DNA of 64,000 nt from Marinimicrobium agarilyticum DSM 16975 (lineage in GTDB: Bacteria > Pseudomonadota > Gammaproteobacteria > Pseudomonadales > Cellvibrionaceae), in the NCBI RefSeq assembly GCF_000423345.1, contig NZ_AUHU01000010.1, forward strand, positions 1-64,000, written 5' to 3'. Position 1 is the stretch's first letter, and the number at the start of each line of letters is the position of its first letter. Below, piece by piece: positions 56,771-64,000 of the stretch. The notes under the pieces were generated by a model. That model ran no database searches and was not told the origin of the DNA. It saw only the letters and a list, made by a program, of their open reading frames with translations. The translations under genes were made by a program, and so were the position numbers.

Positions 56771-58717
56771 TTACTCGAATACCGCCACAAAGCCGCCAGC
56801 CGGCTGCAGCGTCAGTTCCAGAGGACCCGCTTCAACGGCCCGCCGCTGGAACGAGCGTGGCTCCTCGCCATCGGTGATCAAGGTGCCCTTCTTCTCACCG
56901 ATGAATGACAAGTCCAACTGCAGGACCTTGGGTTCATACTCACCATTGATGCCGGCAATGTACCAACGGTCACCGGAACGACGAGCGAAGACGGCGTGTT
57001 TTCCCGGATACCCGCTCAACAGCCGGGACTCATCCCAGGCGACGGGCAGATCCCGTAAAAAGTCCCTCACATACTCCGGTACCTTGGCCATGCCATCCGG
57101 GGTTTCCACGATGTGGGTCTGCCCCGAAACGAACACCACCGGCATGGCCAGTTGCATGCCGTTGCGACTTTTGCGAGTCACTTCCGGGTTATGCAGGTCA
57201 TTGAAGGCGGTCGGCGTATAGTCCATGGGGTCGAACACGTTGCGGGCGAAGGGCAGCATGGCCGCATGGCTGGGTTCTTTGTCCGCGGTTTCCTGGAAGA
57301 AGGTCACCATTTCCATGCCGTGTACGGACTCCATGGTCATCATGTTGGGAAAGGTACGCTGGATGCCGCGCGGCAGCGTGGAACCGTGGTGGTTGACCAT
57401 CAGCTCAAAATCAGCCGCGTCCTGAAGTACGTCCCGATAGTACGCAATGGCCGATTGCCCGTCGCCGGGAAAGAAATCCACTTTGACCCCACGCACCCCC
57501 ATCTCTTGCAACCGAGCAAACTCTTCTCGGCGGGACTCTCGGGTGAGCAGTTTATTGCGGGGCGTATAGGGGGCGGTGTTCCAGCCTCCGGCGGAGTTGT
57601 ACCAGAGAATCAGGCCCACGTCTTTTGAGGCCGCATAGTCCACCAACTCCTGCATGCGCTCGTAGCCGATGTTCTGGTCCCAGTTCACATCCACCAGTGT
57701 ATATTCCCAGTCCATATCCGCGGCGTAGTCGATGTACCACTTTTGGATATCGTAGGTAATGGACTCATCTTTGAGCAGGCCCCAGCTCCAACTGGCCACA
57801 CCGGGTTCGACGAAGTCAGTATTCTCAATCACAGCCGGCTCGGCCAGATCGGTTCCCATCGTGGAGGCGGTAATGTCAGCCAAGGAGCCAACGGTAATCG
57901 TCCGCCAGGGCGAATGAAACGCGCCGGTGTCGTTTGCCAGGCGGTCGCCCCCGGTGAATACCTCACCTTTCATCGGCACGCCGACGCGGTACTCGCCCTC
58001 GGGCGATTGCGTTTGTAAGCGGGCGGCGTGGAAGTTGCTTTGCATTCCGACTTCACTCAACAACACCCAGTTGGCGTCGTTTTTGAACAGCGCGGGAAAC
58101 ACCCAGCCGGCCTCGGTGGGCGATTCGGTACCGACCGGAATGGCCATTTCATAGTGTTCTTCATAAGCGGGATTGGTACTTTCCCAACCGGTATTCACCA
58201 CCTGCATACGTTGCATCCAGGCCTTCGCCGATTTGGGAAAATCAAACGAGGTACGTTCACTTTCGAACCGCTGAAGCGCGCCGTCGTTCTCTGGAAACTC
58301 GTAGCGAAACGCGACACCATCATCAAAGGCCCGCAGACGCAAGGTAATTTCTTCTCCATCAGGGTTGGTGAGCCGCACGGTCTGCTCGTTGGCCGCAGTG
58401 TAGATATCCCGTTGTTTGCCCTGGAGCATCTGGTAGTGGTCTTCGATCTTTTCCGGGGAAGACATGCTGGACCAGCTGAGTCCTTCACTGAACTGAGCGT
58501 CTTCCAGGCTTATTCCCAGATCCGAGGGCTCCAACACCGCTACGCCCTCGTGGAACACCTGATATTGAAGTTCGCCGGCCGGCGTCAGTTCCAAAGCCAC
58601 CCGAACACTGCCATCGGGGCTTTCCAGGATCGCGCTACCGTCTCCGGGTGGTTCGGAGGTTGAGCAGCCCACCAGGCACAGCGCGCCTATCGTCAGACTC
58701 AGTGTCGATCGTCTCAT
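56771..58717 (-). CDS. GH97 glycoside hydrolase, lipoprotein (copy 2)
   Basis: The 648-residue mature reading starts MRRSTLSLTIGALCLVGC (Cys18 lipobox). It shares with the downstream copy the GH97 features NPAYEEHYEMAIPVG, GVKVDFFPGDGQSAIAYY and SGYPGKHAVFARRSGDRW. The catalytic Asp of KVDFFPG is conserved. The ATG at 58717 is chosen because it begins the signal peptide; an upstream in-frame extension of 77 residues has no signal character. It is 64 bases downstream of the TonB receptor and so is likely in one operon with it. Confidence 0.9.
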   Translation of the reverse strand: MRRSTLSLTIGALCLVGCSTSEPPGDGSAILESPDGSVRVALELTPAGELQYQVFHEGVAVLEPSDLGISLEDAQFSEGLSWSSMSSPEKIEDHYQMLQGKQRDIYTAANEQTVRLTNPDGEEITLRLRAFDDGVAFRYEFPENDGALQRFESERTSFDFPKSAKAWMQRMQVVNTGWESTNPAYEEHYEMAIPVGTESPTEAGWVFPALFKNDANWVLLSEVGMQSNFHAARLQTQSPEGEYRVGVPMKGEVFTGGDRLANDTGAFHSPWRTITVGSLADITASTMGTDLAEPAVIENTDFVEPGVASWSWGLLKDESITYDIQKWYIDYAADMDWEYTLVDVNWDQNIGYERMQELVDYAASKDVGLILWYNSAGGWNTAPYTPRNKLLTRESRREEFARLQEMGVRGVKVDFFPGDGQSAIAYYRDVLQDAADFELMVNHHGSTLPRGIQRTFPNMMTMESVHGMEMVTFFQETADKEPSHAAMLPFARNVFDPMDYTPTAFNDLHNPEVTRKSRNGMQLAMPVVFVSGQTHIVETPDGMAKVPEYVRDFLRDLPVAWDESRLLSGYPGKHAVFARRSGDRWYIAGINGEYEPKVLQLDLSFIGEKKGTLITDGEEPRSFQRRAVEAGPLELTLQPAGGFVAVFE

Positions 58718-58781
58718 TTTCTTTACTCCGATCAATGGGCCGGGCGCACCCGGCCTCGGTTGTTTTCTGAGGTTTTTGGGG

Positions 58782-61568
58782 TCAGAATTCAGCGCGCAGA
58801 CCGACGGTATAGCGCGGCCCTGTCTGTTCACGCAATAGCACGTGATTGTCGTAACGACCGACTTTCTGATACTTCTCGTCGGTAATATTGACCCCTTCGA
58901 GGAAAACTGACACCGCGTCGTTGATAGCGTAGCTGACACGCGCATCAATCTGCTCGTAGTCGGTCACGTAGGTTGGCTCGCCACCGAAGCCGACGGCGGT
59001 CTGCAGGAAGCGGTCCCGACTATTCCAGGCCAGACGCGCCTCGAAGTTGCCGTAGTCGTAAAAGCCAACAAAGTTGTAGGAGTCGCCCAAACCTTCCAGC
59101 GCAAATGTCTGAGTCAGGTCGTTAAGATCCAGCTCGGCGTTGCTGTCCACCAAGGTGGCATTGGCGGTGAAACCAAAGCCGCTCCATGCCCCCGGGAGCC
59201 AATCAAAGGTATGCTGGAACCCCGCTTCAATCCCATCAACCGTCGACTCCTCCAGGTTGTCTTGCAGGCTGACTTCAAACACCGGGTCGCCTTCGAACAG
59301 GTCATCGGAATCTTCAATCGGGAAGGCTCGGTTGGTCACCGTGCTGACCAGGAAGTTCTCCACGTCTTTACGGAAGAAACCCAAAGTGAGGTAGCCACTT
59401 TCCTGGTAGTACCACTCCAGGGCAAGGTCCAGGTTCTCTGACACAAAAGGCTTCAAGTCCGGATTACCACTGGAAGCACGCAGGTTTCCAGGCCGTGTCG
59501 TGGTGACGATGGTCCGGGGTGAGAGTGCGCCGAAAGGCGGACGGGTCATAGTGCGCGATACCGCAAAGCGCCCAATCAGATCATTCGTGATGTTGAGCCG
59601 GAAATCCAGGTTGGGCAGCAGGTAATCGTAGGTATTGGTCTGCTCCACCGTGGTCGGATCACCCAGAACGGACAGATACAGCGTCGGGTCACCACTATCC
59701 ACCAGATCTTGCAGCGGACGGGAAATACCGTAAGCCGTGGTTTCGGTATCCACGTAACGCAGCCCGGTATTCATGGTCCAGGGCATATCGACCAACTGTC
59801 CCTCCCAGTTCAGGTTCACATAGAGCGATGTGACCTGCTCGTCGATCTCAGTGGAGTCCGGCTTTTTAATAATTTCAAAGCCATTGGTTTCCTCCAGCGC
59901 CGCCGCCGTTGTGCCCGGGTCCAGCCCCAGCGCCTCGTCCCGGGCCGCCGCGGCCTCGGGCGATTCCAGGAAGGTAATCAGATCATCCAGGTTGGCGGTC
60001 TGCCACGTATCCGGCACGGAAATTTCACCGTCTAAATAACCGGCACCTTCATAGGCGGTCTGAATCAGCTCGTTCGGCACACCGACGAAATACCCACAGT
60101 ACAGGCAGAGCGTCCGGTCATCGGTAGAGCGGTTGGTGGTGCTTTCGGACTCGTCAGAGTAATGCGCACCGAAGCTAACGGTTTTCAGGTGATCGAAGTC
60201 CGCCTCCCACTCCACATCCACTCGCTGCTCAAAGAGTTCGTGCTCAATGTCGGAGGCGCCGCCGAGGGGGCCACCCCCAATACCACGCATGGTAAAGTGT
60301 GCCTGGGTCAGGTCGGGGTTATTGATTTGCGCATCGGTCACGCCGCTGTACGAGGGAAAGCCGTTTTCATCGTAGCTAAGGGTGAAACCGTCATCCCGAA
60401 AGCCCATCACCGCGACGTTGGTTCCGCTGGCGCCCCCGGACTCGGCCTTCGAATAGCTGGTATCCACGGCAAGGTTCCAGCCCGGCGCGAGATCCCAGTC
60501 GGCATTGAAGCCCAGCGCGTGGGACTCGGTTGGGCGGCTGCGCTCAGACATTGTAAAGTCCGTCGCGGCATCGCTGTTCTGAGTAAACTCAACCGCCGTT
60601 CGGTTTTCATCGAACGTGGCATCGGTAATGATAGAAGGTGTCACGAAAAAGGTCAGCGTATTGGACTGGGTCTGAACGTCGAATTTGCTGTACATACCAT
60701 CCAGTGTCAGCGTCAGATCGTCATTGGGCTGATACTGAAACGTGGAGTTGACGTTGACCCGTTCACGCTGTTCATCGATCGGGCTGATATTGAAGACCTG
60801 GGGGATAAAAAACTGGTCGTCCGCCGAATAGCCTTGAGCAGCCAGGTCATCAGCGATCAACGCCATGCCGTCGCGCGGCGACGTTAAAATGCCGTCGGTC
60901 AAGAAGCGTTCAATGCGATTCTCACGTTCCTCGTAGGTGACAGATAGCAGGAACCCGGCCTTATCATCAGCAAAGGTGTTGCTGACCATACCAAAAAGCT
61001 CGGGAGTCAACTCACCGGAGAGCTCTTCATATAGCCCCTTTACGGACCCGACCGCTTTGAAACTGCCAATATCCAACGGCCGCGGCGTGTGCATAACGAT
61101 GGTGGAACCGATACCGCCGGATTGCAAATGAGCGGCCGAGCTTTTGTACACATCCACTCGGGAGACCAGTTCGGCGGGCAAGGCATCGAAGTTGAAGGCG
61201 CGGCTGCCGGTATCAGAGACGATACGGCGGCCATTGAGCAGTACCGGGTTAAATTGCGGGCCAAAACCTCGCACCGTCACACTCTGCCCTTCCCCGCCAC
61301 TGCGATCAATGGCAACGCCGGTAATGCGCTGCAGAGACTCGGCAATATTGGTATCGGGAAATTTGCCCAGGCTCTCCGAGGCGATGGAGTCCACGATAGC
61401 ATCGGAGCTGCGTTTGATGTCCATGGCCTGTTGCAGACTACTACGGATACCGGTGACCACCACCTCTTCGACCCCCGCGTCTTGAGCGGTTGACTGCGCG
61501 GAGACTTGTGTCCCGGCCAGAATTAAGGTCGCAATGGTGCTACTTAAAATGGATTTTTTGACAGTCAT
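58782..61568 (-). CDS. TonB-dependent receptor, GH97-linked
   Basis: The 928-residue receptor has a signal peptide (cut after VSA, near residue 24), the TonB box/plug start EEVVVTGIRSSLQQAMDIKR, plug motifs LQRITGVAIDR and VRGFGPQFNPVLLNGR, and a barrel ending in a C-terminal Phe (TVGLRAEF). It differs from the receptor at 44455. It lies directly upstream of the GH97 pair, which suggests uptake of the same substrate family. TTGTATTAT lies 20 bases upstream of its start. Confidence 0.9.
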   Translation of the reverse strand: MTVKKSILSSTIATLILAGTQVSAQSTAQDAGVEEVVVTGIRSSLQQAMDIKRSSDAIVDSIASESLGKFPDTNIAESLQRITGVAIDRSGGEGQSVTVRGFGPQFNPVLLNGRRIVSDTGSRAFNFDALPAELVSRVDVYKSSAAHLQSGGIGSTIVMHTPRPLDIGSFKAVGSVKGLYEELSGELTPELFGMVSNTFADDKAGFLLSVTYEERENRIERFLTDGILTSPRDGMALIADDLAAQGYSADDQFFIPQVFNISPIDEQRERVNVNSTFQYQPNDDLTLTLDGMYSKFDVQTQSNTLTFFVTPSIITDATFDENRTAVEFTQNSDAATDFTMSERSRPTESHALGFNADWDLAPGWNLAVDTSYSKAESGGASGTNVAVMGFRDDGFTLSYDENGFPSYSGVTDAQINNPDLTQAHFTMRGIGGGPLGGASDIEHELFEQRVDVEWEADFDHLKTVSFGAHYSDESESTTNRSTDDRTLCLYCGYFVGVPNELIQTAYEGAGYLDGEISVPDTWQTANLDDLITFLESPEAAAARDEALGLDPGTTAAALEETNGFEIIKKPDSTEIDEQVTSLYVNLNWEGQLVDMPWTMNTGLRYVDTETTAYGISRPLQDLVDSGDPTLYLSVLGDPTTVEQTNTYDYLLPNLDFRLNITNDLIGRFAVSRTMTRPPFGALSPRTIVTTTRPGNLRASSGNPDLKPFVSENLDLALEWYYQESGYLTLGFFRKDVENFLVSTVTNRAFPIEDSDDLFEGDPVFEVSLQDNLEESTVDGIEAGFQHTFDWLPGAWSGFGFTANATLVDSNAELDLNDLTQTFALEGLGDSYNFVGFYDYGNFEARLAWNSRDRFLQTAVGFGGEPTYVTDYEQIDARVSYAINDAVSVFLEGVNITDEKYQKVGRYDNHVLLREQTGPRYTVGLRAEF

Positions 61569-61920
61569 GTTATGTCTCTCCAGAGCATTGTATTATTGGA
61601 TTATTGACAGACGTCGTTGTGCCACGAAATCGCCTGAGACTCACAAACGAGGCTTCAGGCGACAGCAACCTTAAGAATTAGAAATTGGTTGCTACCAAGT
61701 AGACTATTACGGACAAAGGAGGCCGTCTTGTATATTGTCGATTCAAAGTTGTATTTTTTCGACAAGCAGCAACGAGGGCCAATGATCCGCCAATCCGGGC
61801 ATTGGCGCAGGCGATTGAACAGGTAGCGAGAGAGACCGAGGACTTGCCGGGTGCAAACCGTGGGGCGGGAAGGGCCTCTAGCGCCCGCTGATTAGCGGGC
61901 GGAGGGGGGGGCGGGCGTTT
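61569..61920. promoter_or_regulatory. Promoter of TonB receptor and end of galM region
   Basis: TTGTATTATTGGATTATTG (61588-61606) lies next to the receptor start. A hairpin CGCCCGC/GCGGGCG at 61882-61901 lies after the galM stop and may end its transcript, though no T-run follows. I see no gene in this gap. Confidence 0.45.
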
Positions 61921-63000
61921 TTAGTCGGTGTAGAAGCGAAAACTCATTCGCGTATGGTAGCGCTCGCCCGGGCGCAGAATGGTGGAGGGAAAGCGCTCCT
62001 GGTTGGGGGAGTCCGGAAAATGCTGCGGCTCGACGCAGAAGGCGCCGTGGCGGACATGGCGAACGCCTTTGCCCTCCGTCGAACCATCGAGGAAGTTACC
62101 GCTATACAGCTGAAAGCAAGGCTCCTCGGTCCAGACTTCAAGCACGCGCCCCGAGACGGGCTCTATGGCTCTGGCGGCCAAGCTCTCACCTTCGCTGGCG
62201 CGCTCATCGACCACGAAGTTGTGGTCGTACCCGCCGTTCGCCCGCTTGAGCTGAGTCTCATCCGCATCAATATCAGAACCAATTGCCTTGGGCTGGGTAA
62301 AATCAAAAGCGTTGTTGGTCACCGCCTCCAAAGGCCCTTCAGGAATCAGCCCCTCATTGACCGGGGTATACTGCCGGGCATTCAGTTGCAACTGATGATC
62401 CCGCACGGTACCGGAGCCGGCGAGATTGAAGTAACTATGCTGGGTCAGGTTGACCGGCGTGGCTTTGTCCGTTGTGGCGGTGTAATCCGTGATCAGTTGG
62501 TTGTCCTCCGTGAGCCAATACTCCACCACCACTGAGAGGGTGCCGGGGTAACCCTGATCACCGTCAACACTGATCAGTTTCAGGCGAAGCCCTACCCCGA
62601 GGTCACCTTCTACTGGCTCGGCTTCCCAGAGTTTTTTGTCGAACCCTTCCACTCCGCCGTGCAGGTGATTATTACCGTCATTCTGATCCAGAGAATAGGT
62701 CATACCGTCCAGCTTAAAGCGTCCACCGGCAAGACGGTTGCCGAAGCGACCAATCAACGCGCCAAAATAGGGAGAGTCCGTCAGGTACGGCGCAAACTCA
62801 TCGAAGCCCAGCACGACATCAGCCATCGCTCCATCCCGATCGGGAACGAACAGGTGGGTGATGATGCCCCCATAGTTGATGATGCGCGCTTCAGCACCGG
62901 AGGCGTTGCGCAGTGAAAACTGGGTAACCTCCCGCCCGTCGGGCAGGGTTCCGAATACCCGATGAGAGACCGAACCTTTGGCCGTCGTAATATCTGTCAT
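61921..63000 (-). CDS. galM: Aldose 1-epimerase
   Basis: GalM interconverts alpha and beta anomers of aldoses. The 359-residue protein has GGIITHLFVPDRDG, GRFGNRLAGGRF, the catalytic His in TQHSYFNLAG and the catalytic Glu in FCVEPQHFPDSPN. No signal peptide, so it is cytoplasmic. Within this locus it would prepare released L-arabinose or galactose for catabolism. It is next to, but not clearly in an operon with, the receptor genes. Confidence 0.93.
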   Translation of the reverse strand: MTDITTAKGSVSHRVFGTLPDGREVTQFSLRNASGAEARIINYGGIITHLFVPDRDGAMADVVLGFDEFAPYLTDSPYFGALIGRFGNRLAGGRFKLDGMTYSLDQNDGNNHLHGGVEGFDKKLWEAEPVEGDLGVGLRLKLISVDGDQGYPGTLSVVVEYWLTEDNQLITDYTATTDKATPVNLTQHSYFNLAGSGTVRDHQLQLNARQYTPVNEGLIPEGPLEAVTNNAFDFTQPKAIGSDIDADETQLKRANGGYDHNFVVDERASEGESLAARAIEPVSGRVLEVWTEEPCFQLYSGNFLDGSTEGKGVRHVRHGAFCVEPQHFPDSPNQERFPSTILRPGERYHTRMSFRFYTD

Positions 63001-63110
63001 GGTGCAATTCCTGAGCGCAGGGCGCTAAACTCGTGAAGCGCCAAACGGCGCAAAAAGGCAGTGTCAATTTAGGGGGAAATGGTACCGTAAGGCGATGCTT
63101 TTGATAAGCC

Positions 63111-63143
63111 AAAAAAAGGCCAACCCCTATTTCAGAGTTGGCC
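63111..63143 (-). terminator. Terminator of the right-edge TonB receptor
   Basis: GGCCAAC / GTTGGCC stem on the minus strand, followed by TTTTTTT, lies about 45 bases downstream of the receptor stop at 63190. Confidence 0.85.
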
Positions 63144-63189
63144 AAGCGCATTCCGCCGGAGCCGAGCTCCAGCCTCTAGCACACACTCA

Positions 63190-64000
63190 TCAGAACGTGT
63201 ATCGGGCCCCCAGCGCAAAGGTGCGGCTGATCTGCCAGGTACTGGCGGTATGCAGCTCGCTATTACCGTAACGGCTCTGATACACCTCACCCGTCAAGTT
63301 GGTGGCATCAAAGGTGAAGGTCAGGCCATCGGTGGCGTTGTAGCTGAACTGATAGTCCAGACTCCCCTGCGCATCGCGATAAATGCCGGTGGGGTTGGCG
63401 AACTGCCCCGAGTCATTGGTGAACAGGAAGTCACTGCGCCAGACGTAGGACAGGCGGGTATCAAAGCTCGGGCGCTCGTAGGCCAACGTGACGCTGTAGG
63501 ATTCATCAGACACACCGAACATATCGCTTTCGGTGTAGCCGGTGATTTCACCGTCAGTATCCACTACGGGGTTAACTTGCTCGGTGTCCAGGAAGGTGGC
63601 GCTGCTTTGCAGCCCCAGCCCATCCCAGGCGCCGGTCAGGTTTTCGGGGAAGTAGTTAAAACCAATTTCCACACCTGAGAGCGTGCCCTCACCGGCATTC
63701 TCCGGCCGGGTCAAAACGAAGGTATCGGCCTCGAAGCCATCAAGGTCGCGCTCCAGCACACTGCGGTAGCTGACCACCAACCCTTCGATATCGCGCTCAA
63801 ACCAGGTCAGATACGCCGAGCTGGCGTCGCCAATGTACCACTCCAGAGACAGGTCGATATTCTGGGAGCTGGTCGGTTGAAGATTGGCGTTACCGCTGGT
63901 GGCAGTGCCATAGCCCACGTTGGTGGTGTCGTCCAGGTAGGTGATGGTCGGGTTCAGGTCCCCGAAGTTCGGCATACGCAGAGTTTCACCGTAGCTCAGA
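63190..64000 (-). CDS. TonB-dependent receptor, C-terminal part (cut by window edge)
   Basis: This is the last 270 or so residues of a TonB-dependent receptor; the start lies beyond the right edge. The barrel segments (MPNFGDLNPTITYL, then SLEWYIGDASSAYLTWFERD) and the end RTFALGARYTF closely parallel the receptor at 44455 (SRTFALGARYSF). The two are paralogues. A terminator follows. It extends the same uptake locus to the right. Confidence 0.9.
   Translation of the reverse strand, partial: LSYGETLRMPNFGDLNPTITYLDDTTNVGYGTATSGNANLQPTSSQNIDLSLEWYIGDASSAYLTWFERDIEGLVVSYRSVLERDLDGFEADTFVLTRPENAGEGTLSGVEIGFNYFPENLTGAWDGLGLQSSATFLDTEQVNPVVDTDGEITGYTESDMFGVSDESYSVTLAYERPSFDTRLSYVWRSDFLFTNDSGQFANPTGIYRDAQGSLDYQFSYNATDGLTFTFDATNLTGEVYQSRYGNSELHTASTWQISRTFALGARYTF

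Overview
The window looks like chromosomal DNA of a GC-rich, carbohydrate-degrading marine or soil gammaproteobacterium. The housekeeping block secG-tpiA-glmM-folP-ftsH-rlmE / yhbY / greA-carB-carA is the usual gammaproteobacterial order. The large TonB-dependent receptors and GH43/GH97 enzymes resemble those of Cellvibrionaceae-type polysaccharide degraders (Cellvibrio, Saccharophagus, Marinimicrobium). The genus is an inference; there is no rRNA in the window.

Region 1 (1 to about 10.9 kb) is the integrase-proximal end of a mobile island. It ends at an intact tRNA-Leu(GAG) with a P4-type tyrosine integrase beside the tRNA 3' end. It carries an IS3-type transposase fragment, a zinc-ribbon/glycine-zipper protein, a DUF932-YqaJ-RDF-like-RadC module, a small lipoprotein, an inovirus Gp2/YagK-like HUH protein, a probable AHH nuclease toxin with an Imm11 (DUF1629)-like immunity gene, an AlpA-type regulator and two unknown genes. 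The other island end lies left of the window.

Region 2 (10.9 to 23 kb) is core housekeeping: protein export, glycolysis, cell-wall and folate precursors, FtsH protease, rRNA methylation, transcript cleavage factor and carbamoyl-phosphate synthase. carAB has a leader with a terminator-like hairpin.

Region 3 (23 to 35 kb) is mixed: a diguanylate cyclase, a LysR regulator divergent from a DUF2798 protein, a DUF318 permease, ChaB, a large KatE-type catalase, a Ca2+/Na+ antiporter, MAPEG and NnrU membrane proteins, an unknown periplasmic protein, an adenosine/adenine deaminase-family enzyme, a transglutaminase-like protease and an EEP-family hydrolase.

Region 4 (35.4 to 43.1 kb) is dapB, ribA and the riboflavin/thiamine cluster nrdR-ribD-ribE-ribBA-ribH-nusB-thiL-pgpA.

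Region 5 (43.2 to 64 kb) is an arabinan/arabinogalactan utilisation locus, all on the minus strand. It holds an FCD-type GntR regulator, three TonB-dependent receptors (one cut by the window edge), three different GH43 arabinanases/arabinofuranosidases, two tandem GH97 enzymes and an aldose 1-epimerase. There is no SusD homologue, as expected for gammaproteobacteria. The likely flow is cleavage at the outer surface by lipoprotein and anchored GH43 enzymes, uptake through TonB receptors, and trimming by GH97 and mutarotation.

No CRISPR array and no rRNA operon are visible.
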